64,000 nt of DNA from Phytomonas francai (lineage: Eukaryota > Euglenozoa > Kinetoplastea > Trypanosomatida > Trypanosomatidae), in NCBI GenBank assembly GCA_001766655.1, contig MJCC01000004.1, positions 819,421 to 883,420 on the forward strand, given 5' to 3'. Position numbers and translations under genes: made by a program. The notes beneath the pieces were generated by a model. That model had not been told where the DNA came from. It did not search any database and saw only the letters and a program-made list of their open reading frames with translations. Shown here one piece after another: positions 18,821 through 27,849 of the stretch. Position 1 is the stretch's first letter; each line of letters opens with the position of its first letter.

Positions 18821-20803
18821 TCACCGAAAATGACCTGGCTTGGAGCTACCATTTTTAAACCAACTCGACATTGATTCGCGAGGTGGCGCTTCGCTTTCAG
18901 ATGCACACGGTAGAACCGGAGCTGGCGGAGGGAGCCCCCCGGGGGCACTTTGACGAGGTCTCCTCTCACAGGGAGGCTTCGTTGTGAACGAGGCAAGCGG
19001 AGGATGCTGCGCGGTAGCTAATGTGAAATGGGGGAATAAAATTTTATCCTTTTCTGTTCGCCCCCACTCCTGAGGGCCGTACTGCTGCTCATAACGTCGC
19101 AATGCCTCCATAAATCGCGGCTTGGTCAACGCCAGATGATCCGACCGAATAAAAGTGCGCAGGGCTTTTAGGACGCCGGCATCCTCAGGGTAAAGAAGCC
19201 GCACTTTTTCCTGCACGTCGGCGATGCTCACCGTTTCCGCCTGTGGGGAGGGGGTATACTTGTAAAAAAGCGCCCCTATGCGAATACGACGCATCTCATC
19301 GTACAAAAGCTTCTCTTTCACCCACGCGTCGTCGGGTTTGGTCGGGGCCGACAAGGCGCTGACGGTGATCGTGTTGGAGAGGGATAGGGAGCCCGGGCTG
19401 CGCTCCGCACTATCCTCCCTCGCATCGCTGTCGTGGGAGCCGTAGGGCAGCGAAGTCCGCCGAATCCCGCGCGCGGGAGGGGCCTTGCGGGGGAAACGGC
19501 GATTGGGCGGCTCGAAAGACGCGGCCCGGAGGGCCCCCTCGGGGGGCCGCGAGGCCTTCGCCGCCGAATCCCCCCCCCGCGCGCACGCCATCGCCTCCTG
19601 CGCCTTTTCCTCCTCGCGGCGGCGCGCGAGCAGGCGGGCCGCGCGCGCGCGCTCCCAGGCCTCGAGGCGGTCGAGGAGCTCAAAAACCCCGCCCCGCGAG
19701 AGCCGCCGCCGCCCGCCAACGACGCGCGCGGCGTCGGCCGACTTCGCGCGGTGGGCGGTGATCTGCCGCCGCAGAAGACGCTCCCCGCCATCGCGGTAAA
19801 GCCGCTTGGCGGCCTCGGAGACGTCGGAAAGGTCCTCGGGAAGGGGCCGGACCCCCCCCTGTCGGCCGCGCCCGTCAACCTCGCGAAGCCTGCGCAGAAT
19901 GCGCGCCGTTTCCTTCGAAAGCGTCGGGCGAAATGGGCAGCTCCGGAGCACCGCCGCCTCCTTTTCTAGGCGCTTCCGCGCGAGGGCTTCCTTCTGCAGT
20001 TTGTCCTGCTCTAAATGAAGGTTGAACCCGGCCGGATCGCGCGAGGGGGCCAGCCGCGTCGCGTAGGGCGAGATGGTCGGACGGAACGTGCAGGCCTCCT
20101 CCTGCGTTCGCTTTGCCCGATTTAGGGCCTCGGCTTGCATCTGCGCGATCATCCTCTGCTGCGCTTTCGCCTGGGAGTAAAGCCTCTCGCCCGCCTTCGT
20201 GGCTACTGGCGATATTTTAACGGGTTTACTTTTCGTTCCCGCCTCGCGATGGCTTCGAAGGAGAAATTTCTCCTGCCTCTTCGCCCGTACGCTGGCGTTT
20301 GGTGCGACCAGGCGTTCAATCGCGGCTTTACTAATTTTCCGCTTCGGCTTCGGTGCGGTTTCCGGAAGCGGTGGGTTCTCCTTAATTTTAATCTCCATTA
20401 GGTATCGACGAAGCCGCTCTAAATAGTGGGCATTCTCGGGAGAGGAGAAGGATTGTTCGGACGAGGCCCACCCATCACTGCTGATCTCAATTTGATGCGC
20501 ACGCTCTGGGGGTTTCCGTGATTTCCCCCGTGCGATCGCGATTGCGGAGCTCAGCTCCTGCCTCGTCGCCGTCCGTTGACGGTGAAAAGCATCCCTAACG
20601 AGCTCATCGGTGCTGCTTAGGCTGCTATCGAGGTGATGGCGATGGTGGCCCTTTTTTCCAGCAGCCGCGTTGACATACCTCGCCAACGCAGAGTATCTTC
20701 CTTTTTTGAGTTGGGGATCCGAAATGCGATTCACGCTATCTGATGACGACAAAGTCGAGGCACCAGAAACTTCAACCGCATAGGGATCTACCTTTAGGCT
20801 CAT
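18821..20803 (-). CDS. Coiled-coil protein with F-x-P-T-[IL]-S motifs, probably flagellar
   Basis: A 660-residue Lys/Arg-rich, largely helical protein without a family name I can give. It has two copies of a motif common in axonemal and basal-body proteins of protists: a stretch like E-R-L-Y-S-Q-A-K-A-Q-Q-R, then C-T-F-R-P-T-I-S-P-Y-A (near residue 246) and C-P-F-R-P-T-L-S-K-E-T-A (near 292). A further K-R-L-Y-R-D-G-G-E-R-L follows. The C-terminal part contains K-Y-T-P-S-P and a small helical domain with F-M-E-A-L-R-R-Y-E-Q-Q-Y-G. No membrane segment or signal peptide. The central third (about 19400-20000) is very GC-rich and Arg/Ala-rich, while both ends are more balanced. The start is the ATG at 20803. 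The cilium assignment is inference. Confidence 0.6.
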   Translation of the reverse strand: MSLKVDPYAVEVSGASTLSSSDSVNRISDPQLKKGRYSALARYVNAAAGKKGHHRHHLDSSLSSTDELVRDAFHRQRTATRQELSSAIAIARGKSRKPPERAHQIEISSDGWASSEQSFSSPENAHYLERLRRYLMEIKIKENPPLPETAPKPKRKISKAAIERLVAPNASVRAKRQEKFLLRSHREAGTKSKPVKISPVATKAGERLYSQAKAQQRMIAQMQAEALNRAKRTQEEACTFRPTISPYATRLAPSRDPAGFNLHLEQDKLQKEALARKRLEKEAAVLRSCPFRPTLSKETARILRRLREVDGRGRQGGVRPLPEDLSDVSEAAKRLYRDGGERLLRRQITAHRAKSADAARVVGGRRRLSRGGVFELLDRLEAWERARAARLLARRREEEKAQEAMACARGGDSAAKASRPPEGALRAASFEPPNRRFPRKAPPARGIRRTSLPYGSHDSDAREDSAERSPGSLSLSNTITVSALSAPTKPDDAWVKEKLLYDEMRRIRIGALFYKYTPSPQAETVSIADVQEKVRLLYPEDAGVLKALRTFIRSDHLALTKPRFMEALRRYEQQYGPQEWGRTEKDKILFPHFTLATAQHPPLASFTTKPPCERRPRQSAPGGLPPPAPVLPCASESEAPPRESMSSWFKNGSSKPGHFR

Positions 20804-21244
20804 CGCAGGAACACCACCCCCTCTCTAAACCTTACTAAAAAAAAAAAAAAGAGGCAATCCTATAACCGAATAGTGGTAAATTTTTGAAAATTCAAGAAAA
20901 TCCACCTTTAAAGGAAAAAATATAGTGTAGAGGGACAGAACGTCTGCGTGCGCGCATGTCAGATCGTCCACCGTTTTTTTTTTTTGCTATTGCTAAGCCC
21001 CCAGGAAAGGAAAGGAAAAAGATTGACGATCCCAAAAATAATAATACTAACAATAATAGTGTTTTAACCCATTTAAACGAATCCAAAACAAAAGCTTGCT
21101 AGCCTGTAAGCGCTGCGCTTTATGACACGAAAGAATTACACGACTCTTATGGGATCTTATAATTCACCCTTTACGATTCCCCCCCCTCCCCCCCCCTGTA
21201 TAGGGTATAAATAGAATAGCGCGTTGGAATAACACCAGTGTTGC
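20804..21244. other. Intergenic spacer F-P-T-I/L protein - ACL4-like
   Basis: Contains an A14 run (about 20836-20849), a T10-rich tract (about 20973-20984), TAA-like repeats near 21038, and two C runs (21181-21197) close to the ACL4-like stop. No gene seen. Confidence 0.65.
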
Positions 21245-22258
21245 CTACTCTTCATCCTCAGCGGAGGACTCCCACTCGGGCTCTTCCAGCTCATCCCCAC
21301 CCTCTTCTCCCTTTTCCTCGTCATCCTCGGGCTGCAGTAGCGCGATCGGATCGGGGTGGTCGAGATCGGGGACCTTCGCAGCCTCCTCCGCGCCCCCCAT
21401 CTCCTCCACGAGTACTCGAATCGCGTTGTCGACCTCCGCGATCGCGTTCGCATCGCCGTCGGAGAGGACAAGCATCATCCGGGCGCGTCGGAGAAGACGG
21501 GCCGCGTCGACATACCGCCCCCGCATCCGCGCACACTCGCCGAGTAAAAACCAAACGTAGGGGTTGTTATCCCCGAGTTGAAGGACTTCCAGCAGAAACC
21601 CAAACGCCTCGTCCGGGCTTGCCTGCATTAAAAGCCTCCCGAGCTCGACCTTCGATTCGTAGGTTGGCTGGTGCTCCTCACTAAGGCGGTGGGTGAGGTC
21701 GACAGCGCGGCGAAGGGCCTCCCGCGCGGCCGGGATGTTCGCCTGGCTGAACAAGAGCGAGGCGTGCAGTTGATGGGCCTCGACACCGTTTGGATTATAC
21801 TCTAGGGCTTTTCGAACCAGACCCTCACAACGTGCCTCCGCCTCGGCGTGAAAGCAAAGATCCGTCAGGTAAAGCTCAACCATCGCGCAGCAGATGGTCG
21901 CCAAGGTCTCCTTTAAAGCCTGTTTTGCCTTCTTCTTACGGCACTTGCCTAACTCCATATACGCGATATCATGCGCTCTTTGATAGAGATGCAGTCCCTC
22001 TTCAGCCTCGGTGAGCTGCGCTAGGTTGAGGTACTTCACGTAGCCTACTTTTGGATTGATCTCAATGGCATGCCTTAGCATCTGCTTCGCGCGCTCGATA
22101 TCTTGCACGTGATGAATCATAATCTCCGCGTAGGCTTCTAATACCTCGTCGTCGTTAGGAGACTGCAATAGGGCTATTTCGTAAAACTCACAGGCGGCTT
22201 TGATGTTCCCCACATCCACCGCGTTCTGCGCGAGGTTGAGAAGGGTTGGAGTGTCCAT
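21245..22258 (-). CDS. TPR protein, ACL4-like ribosome-assembly chaperone
   Basis: A 337-residue TPR protein. Repeats are visible as A-C-E-F-Y-E-I-A-L-L-Q-S-P-N-D (about 25-39), A-K-Q-M-L-R-H-A-I-E-I-N-P (about 60), then Y-V-K-Y-L-N-L-A-Q-L-T-E-A-E-E-G-L-H-L-Y, A-L-E-Y-N-P-N-G-V-E-A and L-G-D-N-N-P-Y-V-W-F-L-L-G-E. It ends in an acidic tail (D-D-E-E-K-G-E-E and similar). The Y-L-N-L-A-Q-L step, followed by a long helical insert and an acidic C terminus, is what I know of ACL4, the dedicated chaperone of ribosomal protein uL4. Another TPR family is possible. The start is the ATG at 22258 (M-D-T-P-T-L-L); the frame extends three codons upstream without ATG. Confidence 0.6.
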   Translation of the reverse strand: MDTPTLLNLAQNAVDVGNIKAACEFYEIALLQSPNDDEVLEAYAEIMIHHVQDIERAKQMLRHAIEINPKVGYVKYLNLAQLTEAEEGLHLYQRAHDIAYMELGKCRKKKAKQALKETLATICCAMVELYLTDLCFHAEAEARCEGLVRKALEYNPNGVEAHQLHASLLFSQANIPAAREALRRAVDLTHRLSEEHQPTYESKVELGRLLMQASPDEAFGFLLEVLQLGDNNPYVWFLLGECARMRGRYVDAARLLRRARMMLVLSDGDANAIAEVDNAIRVLVEEMGGAEEAAKVPDLDHPDPIALLQPEDDEEKGEEGGDELEEPEWESSAEDEE

Positions 22259-22315
22259 TTTCTCCACGGATCACTACTCTGAAAGGGAAAAAAAGGAGAA
22301 GAAATCGCGTTTTAT

Positions 22316-22348
<33 letters not shown>

Positions 22349-22717
22349 TCTCATTAAAAATAAAAAAATTACATAGTGCCACTTGTACGACGGAAATTCT
22401 TTCTTCGCTCACTTGCACCATAGAAAAAGGAAACCCAGTACACGCTGGTACTGCAAAGATCTTTTCCAACCTTTTATTGTATCCAAGACGGTGCTTGTGA
22501 GGGCTACTTTATCCACATAATATCCGAAAAGTAGATCTAACTGCATTTTACATAAGAACTGTACCCAAAATTTCTCCTTTCATGTCTAAAAACGCTGCAT
22601 CACTGTATTCCATTCGAAGGAAAAGGAAACACAACAACGAAGAAATCACCTCAAGTAAGAGTTGGGGTGCTATGGAAAGCTACAAAAAGGACTATTGGCT
22701 TCTTGCTGAATATCGAA
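22259..22717. other. Intergenic spacer ACL4-like - RSP7-like
   Basis: Contains an AT microsatellite (22321-22348). No gene seen. Confidence 0.7.
22321..22348. repeat. AT microsatellite
   Basis: About fourteen perfect AT units just upstream of the ACL4-like gene. Confidence 0.9.
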
Positions 22718-23659
22718 TCAGCCCCCTTTCACAACCTTAGAGTCAAACTCATCCAAGTAATGTGACAGGATTAAACGGTCGAACAGATGCTCAATCTCTT
22801 CCGCACACACGACTTCTTCACCATAATCGCCGCTATAGAGCTTACATTCTAGATAAATAATCCGCACATCTCGATCTGTCAAGGGGATCGGTGCATCCAA
22901 GATGGCGTTACAGTATTCTCCCCAGGAAAGCACCCCACTGAACTCTTTATCAATGGAGTAAAAATAATTGCCGAACTCACTTTCAAGATCCTCGCGGCTC
23001 ATACCGTGAACCTCCATCTCATCCGGATTTTTGTTAAGCACCGCCTTGAATCCCTCCTCTACTTGGTGTAAAAAGGGCAAAAGAAAAGCACATTGCTGTA
23101 CGAAAGACTCGTAGTCGATAGTCTCCTCCCGCTCCATTGCCGTTACCGAGGGCGCCGTTAGCAGAAAAAGATACTGAACAGAGCTGAGCTTAAAGCACTC
23201 GCTCAACACACCGAGTAGCTTCTGCACATTGATCACCCCAGTATGGGATTCATCCACGGAGACTAAAGCTAACAGCAGCTTTTCCTGCGTCAATCCATCC
23301 TCTAAAACCCCTTTCTCCATCACCACTTCCTCCTGCTCCTCCTCTTTTTCCTCCTCCTCCTCCGCGGCGGCGGTGGCAACTGGTGAGGAAATACTGGTAT
23401 TGGCCACATTCAAATCCCTGGGAGGGGCTTCTGTTCGCCGATGTTGGTAGGAAAGATCCGATTGCAGGGCAAGCTGTTTAAAATACTCCGCGCTCCATTC
23501 AAGAATATCATGCGGCTGAGCTCGCAGCACCTCACGCGCGTATTCTTTTAAAACGGCCGGAAAGTTGGGCGGTAACCTCGGCCGAGACAGTGGATACGGC
23601 GGGCGAGCCTCATCCAGATCCTCCGCCGCCGCCGCCGCCGCCGCCTGAGGTGTCGACAT
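22718..23659 (-). CDS. RIIa / EF-hand protein, radial spoke RSP7-like
   Basis: A 313-residue protein with two parts. Residues about 30-68 form an RIIa-type dimerisation/docking domain (L-P-P-N-F-P-A-V-L-K-E-Y-A-R-E-V-L, then P-x-D-I-L-E-W-S-A-E-Y-F), as in ROPN1, RSP11 and PKA regulatory subunits. After an acidic, Glu-rich linker the C-terminal two thirds look like divergent EF-hands: S-V-D-E-S-H-T-G-V-I-N-V, S-I-D-K-E-F-S-G-V-L-S-W-G-E-Y and a final helical pair. RIIa plus EF-hands is the layout of Chlamydomonas RSP7 and of some sperm fibrous-sheath proteins, so an axonemal radial-spoke role is likely. Loop positions are too degenerate to claim calcium binding. The start is the ATG at 23659; an Ala run of about eight residues follows it. 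Confidence 0.65.
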   Translation of the reverse strand: MSTPQAAAAAAAEDLDEARPPYPLSRPRLPPNFPAVLKEYAREVLRAQPHDILEWSAEYFKQLALQSDLSYQHRRTEAPPRDLNVANTSISSPVATAAAEEEEEKEEEQEEVVMEKGVLEDGLTQEKLLLALVSVDESHTGVINVQKLLGVLSECFKLSSVQYLFLLTAPSVTAMEREETIDYESFVQQCAFLLPFLHQVEEGFKAVLNKNPDEMEVHGMSREDLESEFGNYFYSIDKEFSGVLSWGEYCNAILDAPIPLTDRDVRIIYLECKLYSGDYGEEVVCAEEIEHLFDRLILSHYLDEFDSKVVKGG

Positions 23660-24345
23660 GAAGAACGCTTGTAGGTAACCTTTTATGGATCGGTTTAATT
23701 TTTTGTTTTGTTTTGAATGAAATAGAATGTCAAGGTTCTTTCTCTCTTTCTCTAAAAAAAGATATCTGACTAAGTATAGCGGGGATGCACCTGTAGTTTA
23801 CTCACCGGAAAAGAAGACACATCGCGGGAAATCACAAAAGAGGACAATAATGCTAAAAATCGGCATGATATATAAATCTATATGTATATCTATATCTGTG
23901 GATATAGATATACATATACATATATATTAGCGATTTGGTAATAAAAGACAAGGTGCGAGCAAGATGGAATGGAGGGTTTTCAAATCGTTATTTCCCATGC
24001 CCTGAGAGACTTAAACCGATAAAAAAACAACAAGTGGAATCATTATTATGAGGGAGGATAGAATCCTAAAAAAAGATCTGCCCTTGTCACTGATCCCTTG
24101 CTTTGGGGTCTTTTACTACCTACTCATCATTATCCCTTCTTTTGTGATTAGATTACGTCAATGGCAAGGGGAGGAATAATGATAGAGAGGAAAACAGATA
24201 ACTCGGCAAGACAAGCGGTGAAACAACAACTATCCACACACACACACACACACTAAAAAACAACAAACCCGCGTCTCTGTCGATTGAAAGGAAAGGATAT
24301 CCCGACCACACACAAAACAGGCTTATGAGAACTCTAGGTGTGGGC
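23660..24345. other. Intergenic spacer RSP7-like - KKT3
   Basis: Holds TA-rich imperfect repeats (about 23868-23928) and a CA microsatellite (24234-24255). No gene seen. Confidence 0.7.
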
Positions 24346-27300
24346 TTAGAAGGTTTCGTAGAGGAGGCGGTTGATCGCGGGGGCGAGGGTGAAGGTGCGG
24401 TCCCCAACGACCTCGCAGACGCCATTGCTGCGCACGAGGAACTTCCGCTGCTCGTCGAACCACCGGAGCTCGAAGGCGCCCTCCACGAACACCTGCACGC
24501 CGCCGTGGGAGAGCAAAAACGCGCTGATCCGGCGGTCCTCGCTGAAGCGAAACCATCGGAGGTAGACGACGGGGTCGCCCCGCGCGCGGTAGGCGCTTTG
24601 GGGGGCCTGGTAGACGGAGAGCGGGCCCGGCGCCCGGCCCTGCTTCTGCGCATTCGCTGCCAGAGTCTCGATGGCGCGGAGGGCGTGAAAGGCATCCGCG
24701 AGGCCGGGCTCGGACTTCGCGCGCAGGAGCGTCATCAGCCGCGTGCGGTCCGCCGCGCCCTCGAGGTCGACCCCGTCCACGACGAAGAAGCGCCGCTCGA
24801 GGAGGGAGACGACCGCGGAGTGGATCGGGAAGTCGCCTGTGAGGAAGATCGCGCCCGTGCGGCCCGGCTGGATGTGGTAGGCGAAGGCGAACGGCGGCTC
24901 CCCCCCGGCCTCGTCGGGGTAGAGGTGGAAGAAGCGGAGCCACTCGCCGGACAGGATCACCGCGCGCTCCTGGGGCGAGGGGGTCTCGGCGGCGGCGGGG
25001 GCGCGGACCGGGGGCCGGAGCCGTTCGAACGGGCGCCAGGGCCCCTCCGCCGGCGCCCCCGCGCGGTGCGTGATCTTCCGGGCCGCCGGCCGCTCCTCCG
25101 CGAGGATGTCGCGTGCCCTCGCCTCTTTCCTCGCCTCGTCCTTGTCGTCGTCGTCGTCGTGGGGCCTGGCGCGCTTCTCCCGCGCCCTGGCGGCGAGGTG
25201 GCCTCGCCGGGCCTGCGGGTTGGGGTGGGCGACGCCGCAGCAGTCGCAGGTGCAGGCGCGGCGGTAGGCCGCGTGACAGCCCGCGCAGAGGTCGCGCCCG
25301 CAGCCGCAGTGGAAGACGTGCAGCCGCCGCCCCCGCCCCCGCCCCCGTCCCCGCGGCAGGAAGTCGCCGTGGCAGCCGTCACAGACGAAGCCGTCGGCGT
25401 AGCGCCGGGAGGGGATTTGGGTCGTCTCGCGGAAGCGGTGGGGGTGGGCCGCGGACTTCGCCTGCTCGCCCGCGAGCCACGCCAGGCCCTGCCGCGCCGC
25501 GTCCTCGGCGAGCACCAGACGAAGCCCGCCGAGTAGCCACGCGTGCTCGAGCGCGAGCGCGGAGGCGAGGCGACGGTGCTCCGCGAGGTCCGGGNNNNNN
25601 NNNNNNNNNNNNNNNNNNNNNNNNNNNNNNNNNNNNNNNNNNNNNNNNNNNNNNNNNNNNNNNNGGGGGGAGGGGCGGGGAGCGCGCGGCTTCTTCCGCA
25701 GGAGCCGCGGCGCCTCGCTGGACACGCTTCGACGACGCGAGGCGGACGATTGCCTAGGAGGAGTAGCCCCGCCTTGCGTGGAAGGCGGCTGCTCGAGAAC
25801 GGGCGCGGCTTGTTTGTACGGCAAGCGCGATGGCGGGCATCGACCCTCGGTGAAGGGGGTGCGATCCTCTATATGCACGGCAGCCTTTGATTCAAGCGAA
25901 TTATACTGTGTGCGCTTCCGCCCCTGTCTTTCGTATTCGGACTCGCGCCGTGGGAGGATGGAAACTCCACTCACCGGCTCATCCGCCTCTTCGTGAACGA
26001 GAAGCGCACTTCCTTCGCGCGCGCATGGCCCCCCCTTAGCTGGCGCGTTACCATTGCTCAAAGAGCCCGGATCACTACCTGCTTCGTCATCCTCAACAAC
26101 CACGTCATCGCTAGATCGGCAACCGTCGCTACTCCCCACCAAGGAAATGGATTCCTCTAGGTCTACCACCGGATCGCTCCCCTGTGGTTGATGCTCAGGA
26201 GGGGATCCGCCCTCTGCCTCCTCCTCCTCCTCCTCCTCCTCCACAGCGTGCTCCTCATTGGATACATTTCGCTCGCCAAGGGGGGGACTCGACTTGGCAA
26301 CCGCGGAAAAGGTAATGACTTTCGCCGTTTGACGTTCCTCTGCATTGGCGTGAGATTCGTTCACCACTGCCGAACGGCTTGCCGGTGCTGCCTTTGACCG
26401 TGCGCGTTTGCTAGAGTTCACCGAGCTCGCCCGCGAGGTGGAGGCGGTGGGTTTCGCAATATTCCCCTCAGTACGCGGCTTGACACTTCGACGCGAGCGC
26501 GAGCGCGTCTTTTTTGCCGTCTCCTCCGCTATAACAACTGAAATATCTCGAATCGGTTTGCTTTTTTTGTGTGTGCTCGCACGAACGTCGTAGATCTGGA
26601 CGGAGGGCACCCCGCCGACATCGCATTCCTCCCTAGAAACCACCTTTAGTGAGCCGATTCGCGACGGCGGCGGGGTCGAGGTCGTCGTGCAGGTGGCGCT
26701 TTCCCCGTTATGCGAGAAATCCTTGCCCTCACCGTCGTGAAGACTCTGGGCTCGGCTGTTCAGAAGCGACGCGGAGACCCCGGCGCAGCGCTGCTCGACC
26801 GCCCGCATCAAATGCGCCTCATCGTGGGAAAGCAAAAAATCATCCTGCACGCCCAAAAAGCGCATCAGATCCTCCGGCGGGGAGCGCCGCCGGCGCTCCC
26901 AAATCGGGTTCTCCAAAATGACCTTCATCGTCGGCCTCTCGGCGGGGTCCTTGCGGAGCACGCCCTCGACGAGCGCCTTGAGCTCGCGCGGGAGGGCGCA
27001 GTCCTGCGGCCACCGCCAGTCCGCCGCGGCCACGCACTCGAGGAGCTGCTGATTCTGCCGCCGCTGGAGCTCGCCGGCGGCGCTCGGCATCGTCTGGGCT
27101 TCCATTTTCGCGCCGCGCGGGCCCTCGGCGACCCCGTCGTAGGGGCTCCGCCGCGTGAAAATGGAAAACCAGACGATGCCGAGGGCCCAGACGTCCGCCG
27201 CGGCCCCGACGCTCACGCGGCGATCGCGGAAGAGCGCGTTGTGGGCCATTTCGGGCGCCATAAAGGCGACGGTGCCGGCGACGACGTCGCCCGGCGGCGG

Positions 27301-27849
27301 GTCCATGCGGTCGCAGGCGAGGCCGAAGTCGATCAGCTTCACGTTCCCGTCGAGGTCGAAGACGAAGTTCTGGAGCTTGACGTCGCGGTGCGCGCAGCCC
27401 TCGGCGTGCACGAGCGCGACCGCGAGGGCGGTTTGGTGGGCCAAAAAGAGCCCCTCGCCGGCGCGCGCGAGCGGGGCCGCGAGCAGGAGCTCGTGCAGCG
27501 TCCGCGGCACGCAGAGCTCCATCCCGATCACGACGAGGTCCCCGGCCGCGTTGAGGGCGCCGAACTCGAAGCGGGGGAGGTGCAGCTTCCCCTTCGTGCA
27601 TGTGAGCCCGAGGACGTCGAGCTCGCGCCGCAGCCGCGTCGTCTTCCCGGTCGAGATCTTGAGCGCGAGGTGGGGGTAGTCCTCGCTGGTCGCGCGGTAG
27701 ACCGTCCCGAAGGAGCCCTGCCCGATCCGCTCCAGCGTCCGGATCTCCTTCGTGCAGACCCCCGACGGCGACCCCCTCGACGGGAACCGCAGAACCACCT
27801 TCAGAACGCGCGCCCCATCGTAGCTGATCGCGTCGACGGTGCCGATCAT
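24346..27849 (-). CDS. KKT3: Kinetoplastid kinetochore protein KKT3 (or KKT2)
   Basis: Architecture is kinase, zinc region, then two polo-box-like domains, which is the known layout of KKT2 and KKT3, the centromere-bound kinases of the unconventional kinetoplastid kinetochore. The kinase has G-Q-G-S-F-G (43-48), Lys64 in A-L-K-I, H-R-D-V-K (154-158), D-F-G (174-176) and A-P-E (198-200), so it looks active. The middle is Ser/Arg/Lys/Pro-rich and acidic in patches. The zinc region (about 823-871 if the gap is sized correctly) has C-D-G-C, H-V-F-H-C-G-C, C-A-G-C-H and C-T-C-D-C-C. The divergent polo boxes lie at about 963-1065 and 1092-1165; the second has V-V-Y-L-R-W-F-R-F, then I-S-A-F-L-L-S-H-G-G-V-Q-V-F. 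A 70-N gap cuts the linker; 70 is not a multiple of three, so frame across it is not proven. KKT3 over KKT2 rests on apparent synteny. Confidence 0.8.
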   Translation of the reverse strand: MIGTVDAISYDGARVLKVVLRFPSRGSPSGVCTKEIRTLERIGQGSFGTVYRATSEDYPHLALKISTGKTTRLRRELDVLGLTCTKGKLHLPRFEFGALNAAGDLVVIGMELCVPRTLHELLLAAPLARAGEGLFLAHQTALAVALVHAEGCAHRDVKLQNFVFDLDGNVKLIDFGLACDRMDPPPGDVVAGTVAFMAPEMAHNALFRDRRVSVGAAADVWALGIVWFSIFTRRSPYDGVAEGPRGAKMEAQTMPSAAGELQRRQNQQLLECVAAADWRWPQDCALPRELKALVEGVLRKDPAERPTMKVILENPIWERRRRSPPEDLMRFLGVQDDFLLSHDEAHLMRAVEQRCAGVSASLLNSRAQSLHDGEGKDFSHNGESATCTTTSTPPPSRIGSLKVVSREECDVGGVPSVQIYDVRASTHKKSKPIRDISVVIAEETAKKTRSRSRRSVKPRTEGNIAKPTASTSRASSVNSSKRARSKAAPASRSAVVNESHANAEERQTAKVITFSAVAKSSPPLGERNVSNEEHAVEEEEEEEEAEGGSPPEHQPQGSDPVVDLEESISLVGSSDGCRSSDDVVVEDDEAGSDPGSLSNGNAPAKGGPCAREGSALLVHEEADEPVSGVSILPRRESEYERQGRKRTQYNSLESKAAVHIEDRTPFTEGRCPPSRLPYKQAAPVLEQPPSTQGGATPPRQSSASRRRSVSSEAPRLLRKKPRAPRPSPXXXXXXXXXXXXXXXXXXXXXXXXPDLAEHRRLASALALEHAWLLGGLRLVLAEDAARQGLAWLAGEQAKSAAHPHRFRETTQIPSRRYADGFVCDGCHGDFLPRGRGRGRGRRLHVFHCGCGRDLCAGCHAAYRRACTCDCCGVAHPNPQARRGHLAARAREKRARPHDDDDDKDEARKEARARDILAEERPAARKITHRAGAPAEGPWRPFERLRPPVRAPAAAETPSPQERAVILSGEWLRFFHLYPDEAGGEPPFAFAYHIQPGRTGAIFLTGDFPIHSAVVSLLERRFFVVDGVDLEGAADRTRLMTLLRAKSEPGLADAFHALRAIETLAANAQKQGRAPGPLSVYQAPQSAYRARGDPVVYLRWFRFSEDRRISAFLLSHGGVQVFVEGAFELRWFDEQRKFLVRSNGVCEVVGDRTFTLAPAINRLLYETF
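25595..25664. other. Assembly gap (70 N)
   Basis: Seventy undetermined bases inside the KKT3 gene, between the disordered middle and the zinc region, in a very GC-rich context. Confidence 0.99.

Noticed and set aside
24325..25536. 403-codon plus-strand frame opposite the KKT3 zinc and polo-box region
   Set aside because: GC-driven shadow; the minus-strand reading contains clear zinc ligands and polo boxes.
24346..27849. Ordinary Polo-like kinase
   Set aside because: The T-loop lacks the PLK wording, and a long disordered region and a Cys/His zinc region separate kinase and polo boxes, as in KKT2/KKT3 and not in PLKs.
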